A stretch of DNA of 64,000 bases from positions 1 through 64,000 of the forward strand of contig DYKG01000016.1 in the NCBI GenBank assembly GCA_020722725.1, read 5' to 3'. Each line of letters begins with the position of its first letter. Position 1 is the first letter of the stretch. Positions 16,824 to 25,620 of the stretch are shown here, piece by piece. Both the position numbers and the translations under genes were made by a program. Source of the DNA: Candidatus Methylomirabilis sp. GTDB lineage: Bacteria > Muiribacteriota > Ozemobacteria > Ozemobacterales > Ozemobacteraceae. A model generated the notes under the pieces. It was given only the letters and a program-made list of their open reading frames with translations, was not told the origin of the DNA and ran no database searches.

Positions 16824-17930
16824 ATGGTTGATACGTTATCGCAAAGCGAAATCGATGCTTTGCTTTCGGCACTAAGCACTGGCGAAGAAGAAGAATCGCC
16901 ACCGTCCCCCACAGCAGCCAAAGCATCGGGTGGTTCGGGTCTTGCCGAAGAAGCTCCGAAAAAATCAAGAGCCGAGTCTTCGGCTGTTTCTTCTTTTTTC
17001 GATTCTGATGATTCAGACAAACCGAAGAAAAAAATAACGACCTACGATTTCAAGCGTCAGACAAAGTTTTCAAAAGAACAATTGAATACCATTCAATTGA
17101 TTCATGAAACTTTTGCCCGTCTGGTGGGCACCGACCTTTCCACCAGGCTCAGAGCTTTTGCACAGGCAACCATTATTGCGGTTGAACAAAGAACTTTTGA
17201 AGAACTTATTCATTCGATTTACAATCCAACGTTCATCACAATTTTACGTTCTGACAATCTGGATGGTAAAGCCCTGATCGACATCAACCTCAACATCGTT
17301 TTTACCATTCTGGACAGGCTTCTGGGTGGAAATGGAACGCCTCTGAGCATTCTTCGCCAGTTAACCGAAGTTGAAAAACAAATAATGGGCAAAGTAATGG
17401 TGGGAATAATCGACCGCCTGCGCGAAGCCTGGATCAACATCATAGATCTGACCCCGACCATCGAACTGATTGAGTCGAACCCTCAATTTGCGCAGATTGT
17501 TCCGCCAAGTGAAATCGTTCTTTCGATCACCATAGAAATAAAGATTCATGACGTAACCGGCATCATGACTCTATGTATCCCTTACAATACGGTCGAACCG
17601 ATTGTAAACAAATTTAATGCAGCATCCTGGTTTGCCGCGGTCCGAAAAGAACCAATGCAGACAAATGTTGACGCCATCAGTCGCCAGGTAAAAGAAGTTC
17701 ATTTGCCAGTTGTAGCAGAGCTTGGTACAGCCACAGTATCGCTTCAGGATATCCTGGGGCTGTCACCCGGAGATATTCTGGTAACCGATCAGCTGGTGAA
17801 AAATGATCTGAACATCAGAATCGGCAATCTGGTTAAGTTTCATGGACGCCCTGGTATTCTCGGAAAGAAGATGGCAATTTCAATAACCGACCAGCTTGAA
17901 CCCCCCGTTGTGGAGGAGGAATTAGAGTGA
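16824..17930 (+). CDS. fliM: Flagellar motor switch protein FliM
   Basis: 368 residues. The N-terminal segment LSQSEIDALLSAL is the CheY-P binding motif. A disordered Ser/Glu-rich linker runs to about residue 70. The CheC-like middle domain follows (YDFKRQTKFSKEQL, then LLGGNG, and IMTLCIPYNTVEPI), and the C-terminal SpoA domain is visible as LGTATVSLQDILGLSPGDI near residues 290-330. FliM forms the middle of the C-ring, binding FliG and FliN/FliY, and reverses the motor when CheY-P docks. The last codons overlap the GTG start of fliY by four bases, so the two switch proteins are translationally coupled. Confidence 0.97.
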   Translation: MVDTLSQSEIDALLSALSTGEEEESPPSPTAAKASGGSGLAEEAPKKSRAESSAVSSFFDSDDSDKPKKKITTYDFKRQTKFSKEQLNTIQLIHETFARLVGTDLSTRLRAFAQATIIAVEQRTFEELIHSIYNPTFITILRSDNLDGKALIDINLNIVFTILDRLLGGNGTPLSILRQLTEVEKQIMGKVMVGIIDRLREAWINIIDLTPTIELIESNPQFAQIVPPSEIVLSITIEIKIHDVTGIMTLCIPYNTVEPIVNKFNAASWFAAVRKEPMQTNVDAISRQVKEVHLPVVAELGTATVSLQDILGLSPGDILVTDQLVKNDLNIRIGNLVKFHGRPGILGKKMAISITDQLEPPVVEEELE

Positions 17931-19270
17931 ACGACCTATTATCGCAAGAAGAAATTGATGCATTGTTAAACGCCGGAGGCTCTGATTCAGCCGATGACGC
18001 GGGAAGCGATGCCGCTCCCCCGCCAGCAGCAGCGCCAGCTGCAGCCAAGCCAGCGGACGCCGGCGGCTCTTCCGCGGGTTCAGTGGTAATTTCTCAGGAA
18101 GCAATCGACCAGCTTTCTGAGGTTGCCAAACTTTCTCTTGGTGCGACCTCTTCTGTAGTACAGGTGCTGCTGAACAAAGAAATCGAGATCAACCTTGAAC
18201 AGGTTAGAGTTGTAAGATTTTCCGAGCTTGCCAGCGAAGGTGGGGAAGAAGAATTTGTTCTAGCCAAAATTGCTTATGTTGAAGGCTTTGACGGCAATTC
18301 ATATCTGATGTTGAAAAAGTCGATTTCTGCAGTTATCGGCGACCTGATGATGGGTGGCGAAGGAATCGGCTCAGAATTTCAGGAAATGCACACCTCTGCG
18401 GTCGGCGAGATGATGAACCAGATGATGGGTAAAACCACCACGTCACTATCCGAAATTTTCAAAAAAAGAGTAGACATTTCTCCCCCGGAAGTCATTTTGG
18501 TTAAATACACCGATGGGCCGCCAGCAATGCCTGATTTCAGCGAATCAGCGACATTTCTCAGGATTGGTTACAACCTCAAAATCGGCGATGTAGCAGAAAC
18601 TGAAATGGTTCAACTGCTTCCCGCTGATTTTGCGAAACTTATGGCTTCAGAGTTAAATAAAGAAGAAAAAGAACCTCCCAAGAAAACCAAACCCGCTCCC
18701 CCTCCTCCGGGTGCAGGGTTATCCATGGGAAGCCCAGGTGCCGGCCAAATGCCTGGCCAAATGCCGGGAATGGGCATACCTGGCATGGGCATGCCCGGAC
18801 AGATGCCGGGAATGGGCATGCCAGGCATGGGCATGCCCGGACAGATGCCGGGAATGGGCATGCCAGGTATGGGTATGCCTGGGCAGATGCCGGGAATGGG
18901 CATGCTGGGAATGGGTATGCCTGGGCAGATGCCGGGAATGGGCATGCCCGGACAATTTCAGGGTGCTCCGGCAGAATTTGGCATGCTGCAAATGCCGATG
19001 GGAGTTGGACTTCAGTCAAATATCGATCTTCTGCTGGATGTTCCGTTACAAATAACAGTTGAATTAGGCAGAACTCGTATGTTAATAAAAGAAGTTCTTG
19101 AATTGGGAATAGGTTCTGTAGTAGAGTTGAATAAACTCGCGGGTGAGGCTGTTGAAGTATTCGTTAATAACAAACTGATTGCCAAGGGTGAAGTGGTAGT
19201 TATTGATGAAAATTTCGCAGTTCGCATCACCAGTATAATTAATCCGCAAGACAGACTCCAGGCTCTCTAA
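17927..19270 (+). CDS. fliY: Flagellar motor switch protein FliY (CheC-like plus FliN domain)
   Basis: 447 residues. It begins with LSQEEIDALLNAG, nearly the same CheY-P binding motif as FliM. After an Ala/Pro-rich linker comes a CheC-like domain (about 55-240) with the phosphatase-type helix EMHTSAVGEMMNQMMGK; in characterised FliY proteins this Glu/Asn arrangement dephosphorylates CheY-P. The C-terminal FliN/SpoA domain is intact (LLDVPLQITVELGRTRMLIKEV ... IGSVVELNKLAGEAVEV). Between them lies a striking Met-Gly-Pro repeat linker (see the repeat entry). The GTG start overlaps the fliM stop. FliY forms the lower C-ring and probably both transmits and terminates the switching signal. Confidence 0.95.
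   Translation: MNDLLSQEEIDALLNAGGSDSADDAGSDAAPPPAAAPAAAKPADAGGSSAGSVVISQEAIDQLSEVAKLSLGATSSVVQVLLNKEIEINLEQVRVVRFSELASEGGEEEFVLAKIAYVEGFDGNSYLMLKKSISAVIGDLMMGGEGIGSEFQEMHTSAVGEMMNQMMGKTTTSLSEIFKKRVDISPPEVILVKYTDGPPAMPDFSESATFLRIGYNLKIGDVAETEMVQLLPADFAKLMASELNKEEKEPPKKTKPAPPPPGAGLSMGSPGAGQMPGQMPGMGIPGMGMPGQMPGMGMPGMGMPGQMPGMGMPGMGMPGQMPGMGMLGMGMPGQMPGMGMPGQFQGAPAEFGMLQMPMGVGLQSNIDLLLDVPLQITVELGRTRMLIKEVLELGIGSVVELNKLAGEAVEVFVNNKLIAKGEVVVIDENFAVRITSIINPQDRLQAL
18761..18955 (+). repeat. 42-bp tandem repeat encoding a Met-Gly-Pro linker in FliY
   Basis: Four consecutive 42-base units starting at 18761, 18803, 18845 and 18887, plus a partial fifth from 18929. Each encodes MPGMGMPGMGMPGQ with few changes (one Met to Ile, one Pro to Leu). 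The copies differ at third positions, so the array is not freshly made. It joins the CheC-like domain to the FliN domain and would form a flexible, methionine-rich, uncharged tether. Copy number is prone to change by slippage. Confidence 0.95.
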
Positions 19271-19288
19271 GGAGACTTACCGGCTCGT

Positions 19289-19651
19289 ATGGGTAAAACA
19301 ATACTTATAGTAGACGACGCAGCATTCATGCGCATGATGATCAAAGACATTCTGACTAAGAATGGCTATGAAGTTCTTGGTGAAGCTCAGACCGGCAAAG
19401 AAGCAGTTGAGATGTATCAGAAGCTCAAGCCTGATTTGACCACCATGGATATCACCATGCCTGAAATGAATGGCATCGATGCGGTTCGTGCGATAAAGAA
19501 AATTGATCCATCAGCCAGAATCATCATGTGCAGTGCCATGGGTCAGCAGGCAATGGTCATCGATGCAATTCAGGCCGGGGCAAGAGACTTTATCGTAAAA
19601 CCGTTTCAACCAAACCGAGTGCTGGAAGCAGTTCAAAAAGCGCTTCGCTAG
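19289..19651 (+). CDS. cheY: Chemotaxis response regulator CheY
   Basis: 120 residues, a lone receiver domain. Acidic pocket Asp9-Asp10, phospho-acceptor Asp54 (LTTMDITMPEMNG), the conserved Ser/Thr-type position in IIMCSAMGQ and Lys in DFIVKPF are all present. It is embedded between fliY and fliO, the position of CheY in Gram-positive and spirochaete motility operons. It would be phosphorylated by the CheA encoded 10 kb downstream and would bind the N-terminal motifs of FliM and FliY. No output domain follows. Confidence 0.95.
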   Translation: MGKTILIVDDAAFMRMMIKDILTKNGYEVLGEAQTGKEAVEMYQKLKPDLTTMDITMPEMNGIDAVRAIKKIDPSARIIMCSAMGQQAMVIDAIQAGARDFIVKPFQPNRVLEAVQKALR

Positions 19652-19678
19652 TCGAAAAAATGAAGTTTATAAGCTGAC

Positions 19679-20311
19679 GTGAAAAAAACATTTCCCGGCT
19701 TTTTATTTTTTCTGTTTTTTTCACTGGTATCAATTGTTTATGCGCAGCCCGTTGCCACAGAAGGCAATGGGCTTTTGGCTTCAGAATCCTTTTTATTCGA
19801 TCAGCCAGTTATTGCAACGCTGCCGTTTTTAATCGACGCGGACCCATTTGGCACTTCTTTGAGAATTGTGTCTGCACTATTTGGCGTCATCATACTGGCT
19901 CTTGGGTTATCCTGGCTGATTCAGCGCAAGGGAGTTATCGGGGGTAATGTTTTCGGCAAAGTAATTGGCATTCTTCCAATTGATAGCCGTCGTTTCATTT
20001 ATCTGGTCGACGTGGTTGGAAGAATTCTGGTGCTGGGTGTTACCGAAAACAGCATAAACTTTCTATGTGAAATAACAGACAAAGACACTGTTGACTCACT
20101 CAGACTTCAGGGACAAACTCCCGTTTTACCAGGAATGGAAAAGCTTTTTTCGTTTTTAAAAAAGCCTGATCAACAAAGCCGTGAAAAAGAAGTTTCCACC
20201 ATCAGCGATGAAAACATGGACTTGAAAAACACCCAGGAAAAAAATCAGGACAGAATTAAAAAGCTTAACAGTCTTCTGATTAAGCGCAACAAAGATGAGA
20301 ATCAGGAATAG
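19679..20311 (+). CDS. fliO: Flagellar biosynthetic protein FliO
   Basis: 210 residues starting at GTG. A hydrophobic leader (about 1-22, ending VYA before QP) and a single membrane helix near 60-82 (IVSALFGVIILALGLSWLI) are followed by a small cytoplasmic beta domain (VIGILPIDSRRFIYLVDVVGRILVLGVTE), the FliO signature. The C-terminus is charged and helical. FliO stabilises FliP during assembly of the export gate. FliO proteins vary greatly, so position directly before fliP is part of the evidence. Confidence 0.85.
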   Translation: MKKTFPGFLFFLFFSLVSIVYAQPVATEGNGLLASESFLFDQPVIATLPFLIDADPFGTSLRIVSALFGVIILALGLSWLIQRKGVIGGNVFGKVIGILPIDSRRFIYLVDVVGRILVLGVTENSINFLCEITDKDTVDSLRLQGQTPVLPGMEKLFSFLKKPDQQSREKEVSTISDENMDLKNTQEKNQDRIKKLNSLLIKRNKDENQE

Positions 20312-20390
20312 CTTTTACTTAGCCAGAACATTTTTATTTTTTTGAGTATTGCGCCTGCACCTTTCTTCAGTGTATAAATTTATCTGACCT

Positions 20391-21287
20391 GTGCCCCACC
20401 CAAAATTTCCACACCTCGGATATAAAATGCACCCGAAGTTTACCGCAAAAACACTTCTAATTCTTTTTGCAACCCTGTTTGCCGTGTTTTTCTCTGACAC
20501 TCGTGCTGATGCACAAACAAACGATCCAACCAATCCAAGGGCACGGGTAAATATTGAGGATAACACACGAATCGACCGAATTGAAAGACAATCAACTCCG
20601 TTTCCAATTCCCGCAATTAGAATAGCAGTAGATCCATCGCGAGAGAGAAGTCAGCTGGGCACTGGGCTTCAGATTCTTATTCTTCTGACCATTTTGAGCC
20701 TTGCACCATCGATATTAATCATGCTTACCAGTTTCACGAGAATTCTCATCGTATTGAGTTTTGTCAGACGTGCACTTGGAACCCAGCAGGAACCCAGTAA
20801 TCAGATTATCATCGGCCTGGCTTTGTTCATTACCTTTTTCACCATGTCGCCGGTGATAGACCAGATTTATCAGACCAGTTTCAAGCCCTATATAGACAGA
20901 GACATCGATTATGTAGAAGCTTATAACCGCGCAATTAATCCGGTTCGAGAATTCATGTTCAGGCATACCAGAAAGACCGATCTGGCACTTTTTGCTGCGA
21001 TGGAAGGCGGAGCAAAGCCGACGACGAAAGACGATTTCAGCACGGTTGCCCTGGTTCCAGCGTTCATTACTAGCGAATTGCGCACGGCATTTCAAATGGG
21101 TGTAATTATCTATCTTCCGTTTCTGGTAATCGACATGGTGGTAGCGAGTCTTTTGATGTCAATGGGAATGATAATGCTGCCTCCGGTAATGATTTCATTG
21201 CCTTTCAAAATCCTTCTTTTTGTGCTGGTTGACGGCTGGAATCTGGTAGTAAAGTCTCTGGTATTAAGCTTTGGGGGTAGCGCTTGA
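20391..21287 (+). CDS. fliP: Flagellar type III export gate protein FliP
   Basis: 298 residues from a GTG, or 286 from an in-frame ATG at 20427. The ATG gives a normal signal peptide (LLILFATLFAVFFS...ADA) and may be the true start; neither has a good ribosome site. The family pattern is complete: LSLAPSILIMLTSFTRILIVLSFVR, then NQIIIGLALFITFFTM, then LVPAFITSELRTAFQMG and MGMIMLPPVMISLPFKI. FliP forms the helical FliP-FliQ-FliR core of the export gate. The stop overlaps the TTG start of fliQ (TTGA). Confidence 0.96.
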   Translation: MPHPKFPHLGYKMHPKFTAKTLLILFATLFAVFFSDTRADAQTNDPTNPRARVNIEDNTRIDRIERQSTPFPIPAIRIAVDPSRERSQLGTGLQILILLTILSLAPSILIMLTSFTRILIVLSFVRRALGTQQEPSNQIIIGLALFITFFTMSPVIDQIYQTSFKPYIDRDIDYVEAYNRAINPVREFMFRHTRKTDLALFAAMEGGAKPTTKDDFSTVALVPAFITSELRTAFQMGVIIYLPFLVIDMVVASLLMSMGMIMLPPVMISLPFKILLFVLVDGWNLVVKSLVLSFGGSA

Positions 21288-21553
21288 CTGAATACACGCT
21301 TTTTGAGCTGTTCAAAGAAACCATTCTTCTTTCGTTCATTCTTTCGGCTCCAATTCTACTTTTGGGCATGGCGATAGGTATTCTGATAAGCATTTTTCAG
21401 ACTGCCACTTCAATTCAAGAGCAGAGTCTGACTTTCATTCCAAAGCTTCTGGCAACAGCTTTGGCCTTAATCGGGCTTGCTCCATGGATGCTGGCCAAAC
21501 TGATGGAATTTACCATCAGATTGCTTGGCCAACTGCAAACCTTTGCCCGGTGA
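21284..21553 (+). CDS. fliQ: Flagellar export gate protein FliQ
   Basis: 89 residues with two membrane hairpin helices. Typical FliQ features are a loop between the helices (IFQTATSIQEQSLTFIPK) and the ending LAPWMLAKLMEFTIRL. The TTG start overlaps the fliP stop by four bases, so translation is coupled. Four copies of FliQ wrap the FliP/FliR core of the export gate. Confidence 0.96.
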   Translation: MTEYTLFELFKETILLSFILSAPILLLGMAIGILISIFQTATSIQEQSLTFIPKLLATALALIGLAPWMLAKLMEFTIRLLGQLQTFAR

Positions 21554-21560
21554 AAACCAA

Positions 21561-22337
21561 GTGACAGAAGCATTCTTTCTTAAGATGGCGGGCATGTTTC
21601 TTATTGCCCTGGTCAGATTCAGCGGTTTTTTTATAATCATGCCGATTTTTGGTGAAAGTCTGATCCCGATGAGGGTTAAAGCGGGTTTATCAGCTTTGTG
21701 CGCTTTGATCATCACTCCTCATCTGCTTAATACTCAATCACTTCCCGAGCTAAGCGTAATGGGTTATGGCCTGATGGCTCTTAGAGAGATGACCCTTGGT
21801 TTCTGCGTGGGTTTCGTGGTTCTGATAATCATGGATTCATTGCGGCTCGGCGGTTCGATTATCGGCATGCAGGTTGGATTTTCGTTTGTGCAGGTAGCAG
21901 ATCCGGCATCAAATCACAGTCTTGGAATAATTTCGGAGTTTTTTCAGCTGATGGGTTCTTTGTTTTTCCTGATTATCGGTGGTCATCTGATTTTGCTGCA
22001 GGCTTTTTTCCAGAGCTTTGACATGGTTCCACTTGCCAAATTACAAATTACTCCCGGAATTATAGAAGAAATCATGCTTTACAGCAGAATGATATTTATT
22101 TGTGGGGTTCAGATAGCGATGCCGATTATCGGCGTAATTCTCGTCGGCGATGTAGGCCTGGGAATAATCGCACGAACTGTTCCCAAGATGAACATTTTTC
22201 AGGTTGGTTTCGCATTAAAAATTCTTGGCGGCCTGATAATCATGATCATAATGATGCCATACATTTCAGACATCATAAGAACTTTGATAAATCTCGGAGT
22301 TGGCGAAGTCAACACCCTGATGAATCACATGAGTTGA
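21561..22337 (+). CDS. fliR: Flagellar export gate protein FliR
   Basis: 258 residues from a GTG at 21561, chosen because it starts just past the fliQ stop, has GGTG eight bases upstream, and begins TEAFFLKMAGMFLIALVRFSGFF, a usual FliR N-terminus. A TTG at 21525 would overlap fliQ by 29 bases. Later motifs fit the family: MRVKAGLSALCALII, LREMTLGFCVGFVV, VPKMNIFQVGFALKI. FliR caps the FliP ring and contacts FlhB. Confidence 0.94.
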   Translation: MTEAFFLKMAGMFLIALVRFSGFFIIMPIFGESLIPMRVKAGLSALCALIITPHLLNTQSLPELSVMGYGLMALREMTLGFCVGFVVLIIMDSLRLGGSIIGMQVGFSFVQVADPASNHSLGIISEFFQLMGSLFFLIIGGHLILLQAFFQSFDMVPLAKLQITPGIIEEIMLYSRMIFICGVQIAMPIIGVILVGDVGLGIIARTVPKMNIFQVGFALKILGGLIIMIIMMPYISDIIRTLINLGVGEVNTLMNHMS

Positions 22338-22342
22338 TTTAA

Positions 22343-23476
22343 ATGTTTATTTTAAACAAAGCCGACAATTTATCTGCCGGAAAAATTGATTTCAATAGCC
22401 AGACTTTTGATCTACAGCTTTTTGCTGGTGAAAAAACCGAACCGGCAACCGAGAGAAAAAGACGCGATGCCATTCAGCAGGGCAATATTGCCAAATCTCA
22501 GGATCTTGCTTCGGTTATCATACTTTTGACCGGTTTTTTGATGCTAAGGTTTTATGGTTCGGAGCTTTATGGAATTTGTGGAGATTATATGCGCTACAGC
22601 ATGTCTACCGCAATTCACACCAAATTAACGCTTCCCGAAACGGTAATGCTTTTCAACCAGCTGATTTATGTTCTGATAAAAACTCTGGCACCCTTCATGG
22701 TGGCAATAATGCTGAGTGCAATTGCTTCTAATATGATACAAACGGGCTTTCTTTTCCGACTCGACCCGATGATTCCTGATATCGACCGTCTAAACCCGAT
22801 ATCCGGGCTGCAAAACATTTTTTCCTGGAAACTGGTAGCCGAGGTGGTCAAGTCAATCCTGAAAATTCTTATTGTAGGATATATACCTTATGCTACCTTA
22901 AGAGACCAAATGCCGACAATCATCAGGTTTATCCAGCTTGAGCCGATGCCGGCATTGATAATTCTTCTGAAAATGATTTTTTATATGGCAATCAAGATCA
23001 TTCTTGTTCTTCTATTTCTTGCGCTGGCAGACTGGGCATTCCAGAAATGGCGATATGAAGAAAATATCAAGATGTCAAAAGAAGAAGTTAAAGAGGAATA
23101 CAAACAACGAGAAGGTGACCCGAGGGTTAAGCAGAAGATTCGTGAAAGACAAAGGCAGGCGGCCAGTCGAAAAATGATGGACGAGGTGCCCAAGGCAACG
23201 GTTGTAGTTACCAACCCAACTCACATTGCCTGTGCACTCAAATATGATGGCACCCCGGGAACTGCACCAATTGTAGTTGCCATGGGTGCAGGCCTTATTG
23301 CACGGCGTATCAAAGAAATTGCTGTAGAAAACAAGATTCCAATAATAGAAAATAAACCTCTTGCGCGGAATTTGTATAAAATGGTAGAAATAGGGGATGA
23401 AATTCCGCAGGATCTCTACGGTGCGGTAGTGGAAATTCTGCTGCAGGTTCATCGAATGAAACAGCAGACGGCCTGA
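22343..23476 (+). CDS. flhB: Flagellar export switch protein FlhB
   Basis: 377 residues. It begins with an extension of about 30 residues before the conserved EKTEPATERKRRDAIQQGNIAKS. Four membrane helices span about 50-240. The cytoplasmic domain contains the self-cleavage site NPTH (VVTNPTHIACALKYD), so the export-specificity switch from hook to filament substrates should work as usual together with FliK. The N-terminal extension resembles the FNLQLFA-type leaders of Gram-positive FlhB. Five bases separate it from fliR. Confidence 0.96.
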   Translation: MFILNKADNLSAGKIDFNSQTFDLQLFAGEKTEPATERKRRDAIQQGNIAKSQDLASVIILLTGFLMLRFYGSELYGICGDYMRYSMSTAIHTKLTLPETVMLFNQLIYVLIKTLAPFMVAIMLSAIASNMIQTGFLFRLDPMIPDIDRLNPISGLQNIFSWKLVAEVVKSILKILIVGYIPYATLRDQMPTIIRFIQLEPMPALIILLKMIFYMAIKIILVLLFLALADWAFQKWRYEENIKMSKEEVKEEYKQREGDPRVKQKIRERQRQAASRKMMDEVPKATVVVTNPTHIACALKYDGTPGTAPIVVAMGAGLIARRIKEIAVENKIPIIENKPLARNLYKMVEIGDEIPQDLYGAVVEILLQVHRMKQQTA

Positions 23477-23526
23477 TTCAAAAAAGAATTTCATACAACA
23501 TTTTCTGATTTTAACTGGAGGCTCAA

Positions 23527-25617
23527 TTGTCTGAAGCAAAGGTCGGCGGACTGAATATCGTGCCCCTTTCCAGCCTTCTGCAGAGCAGAGACATACTTTT
23601 TGCCTTCGGTGTTGTTTCAATCGTCATCATGATGGTTGTTCCACTTCCCTCAATAATACTAAATCTTTTTCTGACACTTAACATTGCCCTGGCCCTCACC
23701 ATTCTTCTAGTATCCATCTACAATCAGCATGCTCTACAGTTTTCTGCCTTCCCCAGTTTATTGCTGATTTCCACCCTGTTCAGGCTTAGTTTGAACGTAA
23801 GCACCACTCGAACCATTTTAGCCGGGCAAGGTGCAACGATTGACATTATCAAAGCATTTGGCAACTTTGTTGTCGGCGGAAATTACGTTGTTGGTTTTGT
23901 TGTATTCATCATACTTGTTCTCATTCAGTTCATCGTCATCACCAAAGGTGCCGAGCGCGTAGCAGAAGTAGCCGCACGCTTCACTCTGGATGCAATGCCG
24001 ATCAAAGGCATGGCAATCGATGCAGACCTCAACGCCGGGGCAATTGACCAGGAACAGGCGACTAAACGCAGGCTTGATCTGCAAAGAGAAGCGGACTTTT
24101 ACGGGGCAATGGATGGTGCGAGTAAATTTGTAAAAAACGATGCGATTGCCGGCATTATAATCACAATAATCAATCTGTTGGGTGGCATTGTCATCGGTGT
24201 TTTTCAGCGTGGTGAAACAGCAATGGATGCATTGCAGGCCTATGCACTGTTCACGGTTGGAGACGGTTTGGTGTCACAGATTCCCGCCCTTCTCATAGCT
24301 ACCGCTACCGGTATCGTGGTTACCCGCGCCAGTTCAGACTCAAGCTTGGGTCATGACATCACCGAGCAGTTGATTTCCAATCCCAGGGTTCTCGGAATCG
24401 GTTCGTCATTGATGGCTTTTCTCGGCCTTGTTCCCGGGTTGCCCAAATTGGCATTTTTCACTCTTGCGGGGCTTTTGGGTGGCCTTGCTTACGTCACAGG
24501 AAAGAATGAACAGGAGCTTGCAGAAAAAGAAATTGAGGACAAAAAAGCGGAAGAGCAGAAAGCGACAACCAGTCCAGAAGATGTTTCTTCTCTGCTTGCG
24601 ATCGACCCGCTCGAGCTTGAAATTGGCTACACCCTGATACCATTGGTCGATACCAACCAGGGTGGTGACTTGCTGAACCGCATAACCTTGATTCGCAGGC
24701 AGATTGCTCTCGATCTGGGTTTAGTGGTGCCCCCGATCAGAATTCGCGACAATATTCAGTTGCAGCCTTCTACTTATGTTTTCAAAATTAAAGGAATCGA
24801 ATTTGCTCAGTATGAAATTATTCCCGATCAGTTTATGGCCATGAATCCAGGAACCGCCAGCAGCAAGATATCTGGAATTGACGTTGAAGAACCAGCCTTT
24901 GGCCTGCCGGCAGTCTGGATTCAGGCTTCGATGCGGGAACGAGCAGAAATGGCTGGTTACACGGTTGTTGATCCTTCAACGGTAATTGCCACACACATCA
25001 CCGAAATTATCAGAAAAAATGCCCACGAAATTCTTGGACGCCAGGAACTTCAGCAACTTCTTGATACCGTAAAAGAAAATTATCCGCTCATTCTCGAAGA
25101 AGTAATTCCAAAGGTGGTCAGCCAGTCAACTCTTCTGCGAATTCTGCAAAATCTTCTCAAAGAAAACGTATCGATCAGACATATGGTCAACATTCTCGAA
25201 TCACTTGCGGATTGTGGCGGCATAAACGAAGTCGATACTCTTACAGAAATAGTAAGACAGGGTCTTTCTCGCCATATCTGCAAATCTCTGGTAGATGAAA
25301 ACGGGTCACTGAAAGTAATTTCCCTTGACCCGCAATTGGAACAGATGCTTGGCAACGCCCTGCAAAAAATCGACGGCACCGTTCAGCTTGCAATCGATCC
25401 TGGTTCTGCAGCGAAGCTTCTCGAAAAAATGCGGAACAAATTCGAAGAGGTGATGCAGGAAGGCCACTCTCCAATTCTTCTATGCAGCTCGGCGCTGAGA
25501 TTAAGCCTCAAAAGGCTTACTGAAAGAATTGCACCAAGACTGACTGTTCTTGCATACCAGGAAATTCCGACTACCGTCAGGCCTGAATCTGTCGGTCTGA
25601 TATCTTTACAAGGATGA
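23527..25617 (+). CDS. flhA: Flagellar export protein FlhA
   Basis: 696 residues from a TTG with GGAGG five bases upstream. The N-terminal 310 residues hold about eight membrane helices with the FHIPEP-type region (SAFPSLLLISTLFRLSLNVSTTR and then FVVGGNYVVGFVVFIIL). The cytoplasmic part after a charged linker (about 330-355) matches the FlhA nonamer-ring domain, including IRIRDN near residue 400 and QELQQLLDTVKENYPLI. FlhA docks late-stage chaperone-substrate complexes and couples proton flow to export. Confidence 0.97.
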   Translation: MSEAKVGGLNIVPLSSLLQSRDILFAFGVVSIVIMMVVPLPSIILNLFLTLNIALALTILLVSIYNQHALQFSAFPSLLLISTLFRLSLNVSTTRTILAGQGATIDIIKAFGNFVVGGNYVVGFVVFIILVLIQFIVITKGAERVAEVAARFTLDAMPIKGMAIDADLNAGAIDQEQATKRRLDLQREADFYGAMDGASKFVKNDAIAGIIITIINLLGGIVIGVFQRGETAMDALQAYALFTVGDGLVSQIPALLIATATGIVVTRASSDSSLGHDITEQLISNPRVLGIGSSLMAFLGLVPGLPKLAFFTLAGLLGGLAYVTGKNEQELAEKEIEDKKAEEQKATTSPEDVSSLLAIDPLELEIGYTLIPLVDTNQGGDLLNRITLIRRQIALDLGLVVPPIRIRDNIQLQPSTYVFKIKGIEFAQYEIIPDQFMAMNPGTASSKISGIDVEEPAFGLPAVWIQASMRERAEMAGYTVVDPSTVIATHITEIIRKNAHEILGRQELQQLLDTVKENYPLILEEVIPKVVSQSTLLRILQNLLKENVSIRHMVNILESLADCGGINEVDTLTEIVRQGLSRHICKSLVDENGSLKVISLDPQLEQMLGNALQKIDGTVQLAIDPGSAAKLLEKMRNKFEEVMQEGHSPILLCSSALRLSLKRLTERIAPRLTVLAYQEIPTTVRPESVGLISLQG

Positions 25618-25620
25618 TAA

